From NCBI GenBank assembly GCA_035308565.1, contig DATGGK010000182.1, forward strand, positions 1-64,000: 64,000 nt of DNA, given 5' to 3'. Positions 61,201 through 64,000 of the stretch are shown in pieces (positions within the stretch are counted from its first letter, which is position 1; each line of letters begins with the position of its first letter). The stretch comes from JANXLS01 sp035308565 (GTDB lineage Bacteria; Planctomycetota; SZUA-567; H5-PLA8). The notes below the pieces were generated by a model. That model ran no database searches. It saw only the letters and a program-made list of their open reading frames with translations, and was not told where the DNA came from. A program made the position numbers and the translations under genes.

Positions 61201-62106
61201 TCAGTGCACTCGCACCAATTCCATCAATTCCCGATAGCGTCCGTCAATCTGTTCGCGGCTCGTACGCCGCAGCGAATCCAGCGAAAAATCTTCGCACGTG
61301 TAGCTTGCCACGACCGTTCCGTACGCCACGGCGCGCCGCAGCGCGTCGCCGTTGACGCTGCCGTGCGCCGCCAGATAGCCCATGATTCCGCCGGCAAAAG
61401 TATCGCCCGCGCCCGTCGGATCAATCACAATTTCCAGCGGGTACGCTGGCAGCGCGAAGTTTCCATTCTTCGAGACGACCAGCGCGCCGTGCTCGCCTTT
61501 TTTGATGATCACCGTCGCGGGGCCTTTTTGCTGAATCATTTTTCCCGCGCGCAGCAACTCGCGTTCATCGGTGTAAAGCCGAGCTTCGCTGTCGTTCATC
61601 ACAATCGCGTCGATTTGAGAAAGTAATCTGTCCAAATCGGGCCGCGCGATTTCGATCCACAAATTCATTGTGTCGGCGGCGACGAAGGCCGGGCGTTTCT
61701 TCAATTGCTCCAGTGTCTTTAACTGCACCGCCGGCGTCGCATTCGCCAAAAAAACGAATTCCGAATTCGCGTAATCCGCGGGCACTTTCGGATCGAACGA
61801 GCCGAGCACGTTCAGTTCCACTTCGAGCGTGTCGCGGTCGATCATGTTTTCGTGGTATTTGCCGCTCCAGCGGAACGTTTCGCCATCGGCGACTTCCAAG
61901 CCGCTCAAGTCGATGTTGCGCTCGGCCATCAGTGCGCGGTGCCGCGCGGGAAAATCCTTTCCGACGACGCCGACCAGCGCCACTTTCGTGAAGTAGCTCG
62001 CCGCATACGCGAAATAAACCGCCGATCCGCCGAGCACGTTTTCGCGCCGCGCCGTGGGCGTCTCCACCGTGTCGATGCCAATCGATCCCACCACAAGCAA
62101 GCTCAT
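61201..62106 (-). CDS. PfkB family carbohydrate kinase
   Basis: A 301-residue kinase of the ribokinase/PfkB fold. VVGSIGIDTVETP and VLGGSAVYFAYAASYF at the N-terminus and DPTGAGDTFAGG with the catalytic Asp near residue 235 are the family signatures. Substrate may be a sugar, nucleoside or sugar phosphate; close relatives near Ser/Thr kinases in this lineage are often of unknown specificity. AAGGAGAT precedes ATG 62106, which is 13 nt after the kinase gene stop. Confidence 0.9.
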   Translation of the reverse strand: MSLLVVGSIGIDTVETPTARRENVLGGSAVYFAYAASYFTKVALVGVVGKDFPARHRALMAERNIDLSGLEVADGETFRWSGKYHENMIDRDTLEVELNVLGSFDPKVPADYANSEFVFLANATPAVQLKTLEQLKKRPAFVAADTMNLWIEIARPDLDRLLSQIDAIVMNDSEARLYTDERELLRAGKMIQQKGPATVIIKKGEHGALVVSKNGNFALPAYPLEIVIDPTGAGDTFAGGIMGYLAAHGSVNGDALRRAVAYGTVVASYTCEDFSLDSLRRTSREQIDGRYRELMELVRVH

Positions 62107-62119
62107 TCGATCTCCTTCG

Positions 62120-63442
62120 TTATTTTGTCACCGCCGGATTATTTTTCTTCGGTTGATTTCTGTGCGACGATACGACGCCGTAGATCAGTGCAAGCGCGAG
62201 AATGCTGACCACGACGACAATCACAAGAATTGTGGACGACGATTCCTCGCGGCGTCTTCGGATTCGTTTCTTTCGCCCCACCGCGGGCAGTGCAGCTTTC
62301 GCGGAATCCTCATCGCGCGGAATGCGCGACATCTGGTCGCGCGTCTTCGCCATCGGCGTGCCGTCCTGGCGCGTGCTGGAAAGGCAGCGGTCGATGTCGC
62401 GGATCAAATCGTCTGCGTTTGTGTAGCGGTCCTCCGGATTTTTCTGCAAGCACTTCAGCACCAGCCGCGCCGTGGCCTGCGAGACCGATGGTTCCAGCGA
62501 GCGCGGATTCGTCGGCGCGTCCGTGATGTGCCGAGCCATGATCACCGCGGCCGTTGGGCCGGTGAAGGGAATCTGTCCGGTCAGCGCGTGAAACAGCGTT
62601 CCGCCGAGCGAATAAAAATCGGTCGCCGGCGTCATCTCTTTTCCGCGCGCCTGTTCCGGCGCCATGTAAAAGGGCGTGCCGATGGCCTGCCCCGTACGCG
62701 TTGCGCCGGTTTCGTCGGCGACGGTTTCGCGCGCAAGGCCAAGGTCCGCGAGTTTCGCGACGCCGCGGTTGCGATCGACCAGCACGTTGTCGGGCTTCAC
62801 GTCGCGGTGCAGAATGTTGTTTTCGTGCGCGTGCTTGAGGGCCAGCGCAATCTGGCGGATGATTTTCAGCGCCTCTTTTTCATCCAGCTTCCCGCCTTTG
62901 CGCCGCATGAATTGGCCGAGCGTTTCGCCATCGACGAACTCCATCGCGAAATAGTAGTAGCCGTCGGCGTGGCCGGCGTCGATGCCCGTGATGATGTTGG
63001 GATGGTTGAGCCGCGCGATCGCGCGTGCCTCGCGCTCGAAGCGGTCGCGAAAATCCGGATTGGCCGCGTTGCGCGGCGAAAGCACTTTCACCGCCACGTC
63101 GCGGTCCATCGACAACTGCTTTGCGCGAAACACGGCGCCCATTCCGCCTTCGCCCAGCTTCGAAATCAATTCATAATCGCCGATGCGTTTTTTTCCGACG
63201 CGCTGATTTTTGATGCATTGGTCGAGTTCGTCGCTGGTGAGAAATTTCCGTTCGACCAGCACTTCGCCCAGCCGCTTGCGCAATCCCGCGCGCGCGTACT
63301 GCGCCTGCGCTTCCGCGGCCAGCGACACCTGTGCTTCGGTCGCGAAGCCCATGCGCACGGCCACGCGGCCGATCGATTCGACGTCCGCGTTCTCCTGTTT
63401 TGCGGGTTCGGACGCCGCGTGTTGAGTGGCGATGTCGTCCAT
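62120..63442 (-). CDS. Membrane-anchored Ser/Thr protein kinase
   Basis: A 440-residue protein. Residues about 25-80 (GRVAVRMGFATEAQVSLAA, GEVLVERKFLTSDELDQC) resemble the GspE/MshEN N-terminal domain, a nucleotide or cyclic-di-GMP sensing fold in some proteins. A Hanks-type kinase domain follows (about 90-350): LGEGGMGAVFRAKQL, HRDVKPDNVLVD, DLGLAR (DLG in place of DFG) and GTPFYMAPEQ. After a Lys/Arg-rich stretch one transmembrane helix (ILVIVVVVSILALALIYGV) lies near the C-terminus. ATG 63442 is preferred over TTG 63451. Signals into the PfkB/esterase neighbourhood are not known. Confidence 0.92.
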   Translation of the reverse strand: MDDIATQHAASEPAKQENADVESIGRVAVRMGFATEAQVSLAAEAQAQYARAGLRKRLGEVLVERKFLTSDELDQCIKNQRVGKKRIGDYELISKLGEGGMGAVFRAKQLSMDRDVAVKVLSPRNAANPDFRDRFEREARAIARLNHPNIITGIDAGHADGYYYFAMEFVDGETLGQFMRRKGGKLDEKEALKIIRQIALALKHAHENNILHRDVKPDNVLVDRNRGVAKLADLGLARETVADETGATRTGQAIGTPFYMAPEQARGKEMTPATDFYSLGGTLFHALTGQIPFTGPTAAVIMARHITDAPTNPRSLEPSVSQATARLVLKCLQKNPEDRYTNADDLIRDIDRCLSSTRQDGTPMAKTRDQMSRIPRDEDSAKAALPAVGRKKRIRRRREESSSTILVIVVVVSILALALIYGVVSSHRNQPKKNNPAVTK

Positions 63443-63447
63443 GCGCG

Positions 63448-64000
63448 TCAATCCGAATTAATTTTGCAGACCGCGCAAATCGGCAGGTTTGAAAATTCGG
63501 CCGCGAGGTATTCGCGGCGCAGTTGCGTCGCCCACGGCCCGTTCCAGATTTCGTACACGCTCTGCTCGTGCACGTTGCCCAGCTTCACTTCGCGCTTATA
63601 GTCCACGCAGCAGATCACCGCCTGCCCCTCCCACGTCAGCACCATTGTGTGAAACGGGCGGCGGCAGGTTGTGTTCGGCTTCATCTCTTCGGTGTCGCCG
63701 AGGTCCGTCATGTCTTTCATGTCGAGCTGATCGCCGCGGTTGTCCATGTCGATCACGTGCATCTCAAAGCCTTCCGCCTCCCAGCGCTTCGTCATCGCCG
63801 GCACTTCAGGCGCGACCAATTTCGTCTTCACCGTATTCACGCGCACGCGCAGTTTGCGTTTGATCTCCGGATGTTCGCGCAGCCATGTGCAGAAATAATC
63901 GAGATGCGCCATCGTCTTCTCAAATGGCAGCACCATGATTTTTTCGTAGACTTCCTTCGACTCGCCGTTGATCGACAAAAAGATTTCGTTGACCAATTCG
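63448..64000 (-). CDS. Radical SAM protein, C-terminal SPASM part (5' end beyond window)
   Basis: Only the last 180 or so codons lie in the window; the frame is open to base 64000. The SPASM-type iron-sulfur region is visible: TTCRRPFHTMVLTWEGQAV, ICCVDYKREVKLGNVHEQSV, YEIWNG and a final PICAVCKINS. Such proteins modify peptides or small molecules with S-adenosylmethionine radicals. The N-terminal CxxxCxxC site would be upstream. It ends 5 nt before the kinase start, so they share a transcript. Confidence 0.85.
   Translation of the reverse strand, partial: ELVNEIFLSINGESKEVYEKIMVLPFEKTMAHLDYFCTWLREHPEIKRKLRVRVNTVKTKLVAPEVPAMTKRWEAEGFEMHVIDMDNRGDQLDMKDMTDLGDTEEMKPNTTCRRPFHTMVLTWEGQAVICCVDYKREVKLGNVHEQSVYEIWNGPWATQLRREYLAAEFSNLPICAVCKINSD

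Overview
The window is bacterial chromosome from an aerobic or microaerobic, probably PVC-type organism, most like Planctomycetota. This lineage call is an inference from gene families and was not tested by phylogeny. The supporting genes are a DUF1549/DUF1553 plus DUF1501 pair, a TIGR03067-type lipocalin-like protein, a membrane-bound-dehydrogenase/HEAT/cytochrome c protein, many secreted beta-sandwich proteins and a Ser/Thr kinase. Acidobacteriota or another deep-branching phylum remains possible. Most of the window is GC-rich. The stretch from about 28.2 to 34.7 kb is clearly AT-richer.

Layout. (1) 0.4-13.1 kb: a general-stress glycine-zipper protein, then one long tightly packed operon. 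It encodes alternative complex III (actABCDEF), a small membrane protein, a SCO copper chaperone and a caa3-type, A2-class cytochrome c oxidase (coxB, A, C, D). Together these form a quinol-to-oxygen branch of the respiratory chain. (2) 13.3-15.2 kb: a two-gene NHEJ module (stand-alone ATP-dependent ligase plus Ku). (3) 15.3-18.1 kb, minus strand: a second glycine-zipper protein, a ComA-like phosphosulfolactate synthase and an overlapping MmgE/PrpD protein whose ribosome binding site lies in a perfect hairpin. (4) 18.3-25.5 kb: a planctomycete-style cluster of secreted proteins (DUF1549/1553, DUF1501, PPC-domain, LamG-domain, unknown).

(5) 25.9-34.7 kb is the most unusual part. A large secreted Ig-like/DUF5011-like protein is split by a 13-bp tandem duplication and has an 8-C tract at its translation start. 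Its C-terminal half changes base composition. It is followed by small secreted proteins of unknown function separated, at intervals of about 1.0-1.1 kb, by near-identical palindromes (core AATAGGGACAGCGCC). Two start-less 3' gene fragments begin at the edge of such palindromes. The arrangement resembles a recombining cassette array or the variable end of a polymorphic surface-protein locus. (6) 34.8-43.3 kb: an EF-hand/calpain-like protease, an FG-GAP/PKD surface protein, a PVC dehydrogenase/cytochrome protein and a large secreted unknown.

(7) 43.6-54.2 kb: an NCS2-like permease, a secreted archaemetzincin-like protease, a dual ABC permease, a PIG-L deacetylase fusion, PAP2 phosphatase, and GT39 and GT9 glycosyltransferases. 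(8) 54.4-59.7 kb: a Phd/PIN toxin-antitoxin pair, a conserved small protein, pyruvate carboxylase (with a repeat inserted in its inter-domain linker) and an addiction-module/ParE pair. (9) 59.7-64 kb, minus strand: esterase, TIGR03067 protein, PfkB kinase, Ser/Thr kinase and the end of a radical-SAM/SPASM protein.

A second theme is the number of distinct intergenic palindromic repeats. Heptamer arrays in inverted pairs occur at six or more sites. REP-like hairpins have also entered coding sequence in at least two genes. No rRNA, tRNA, CRISPR array, integrase or transposase was found.
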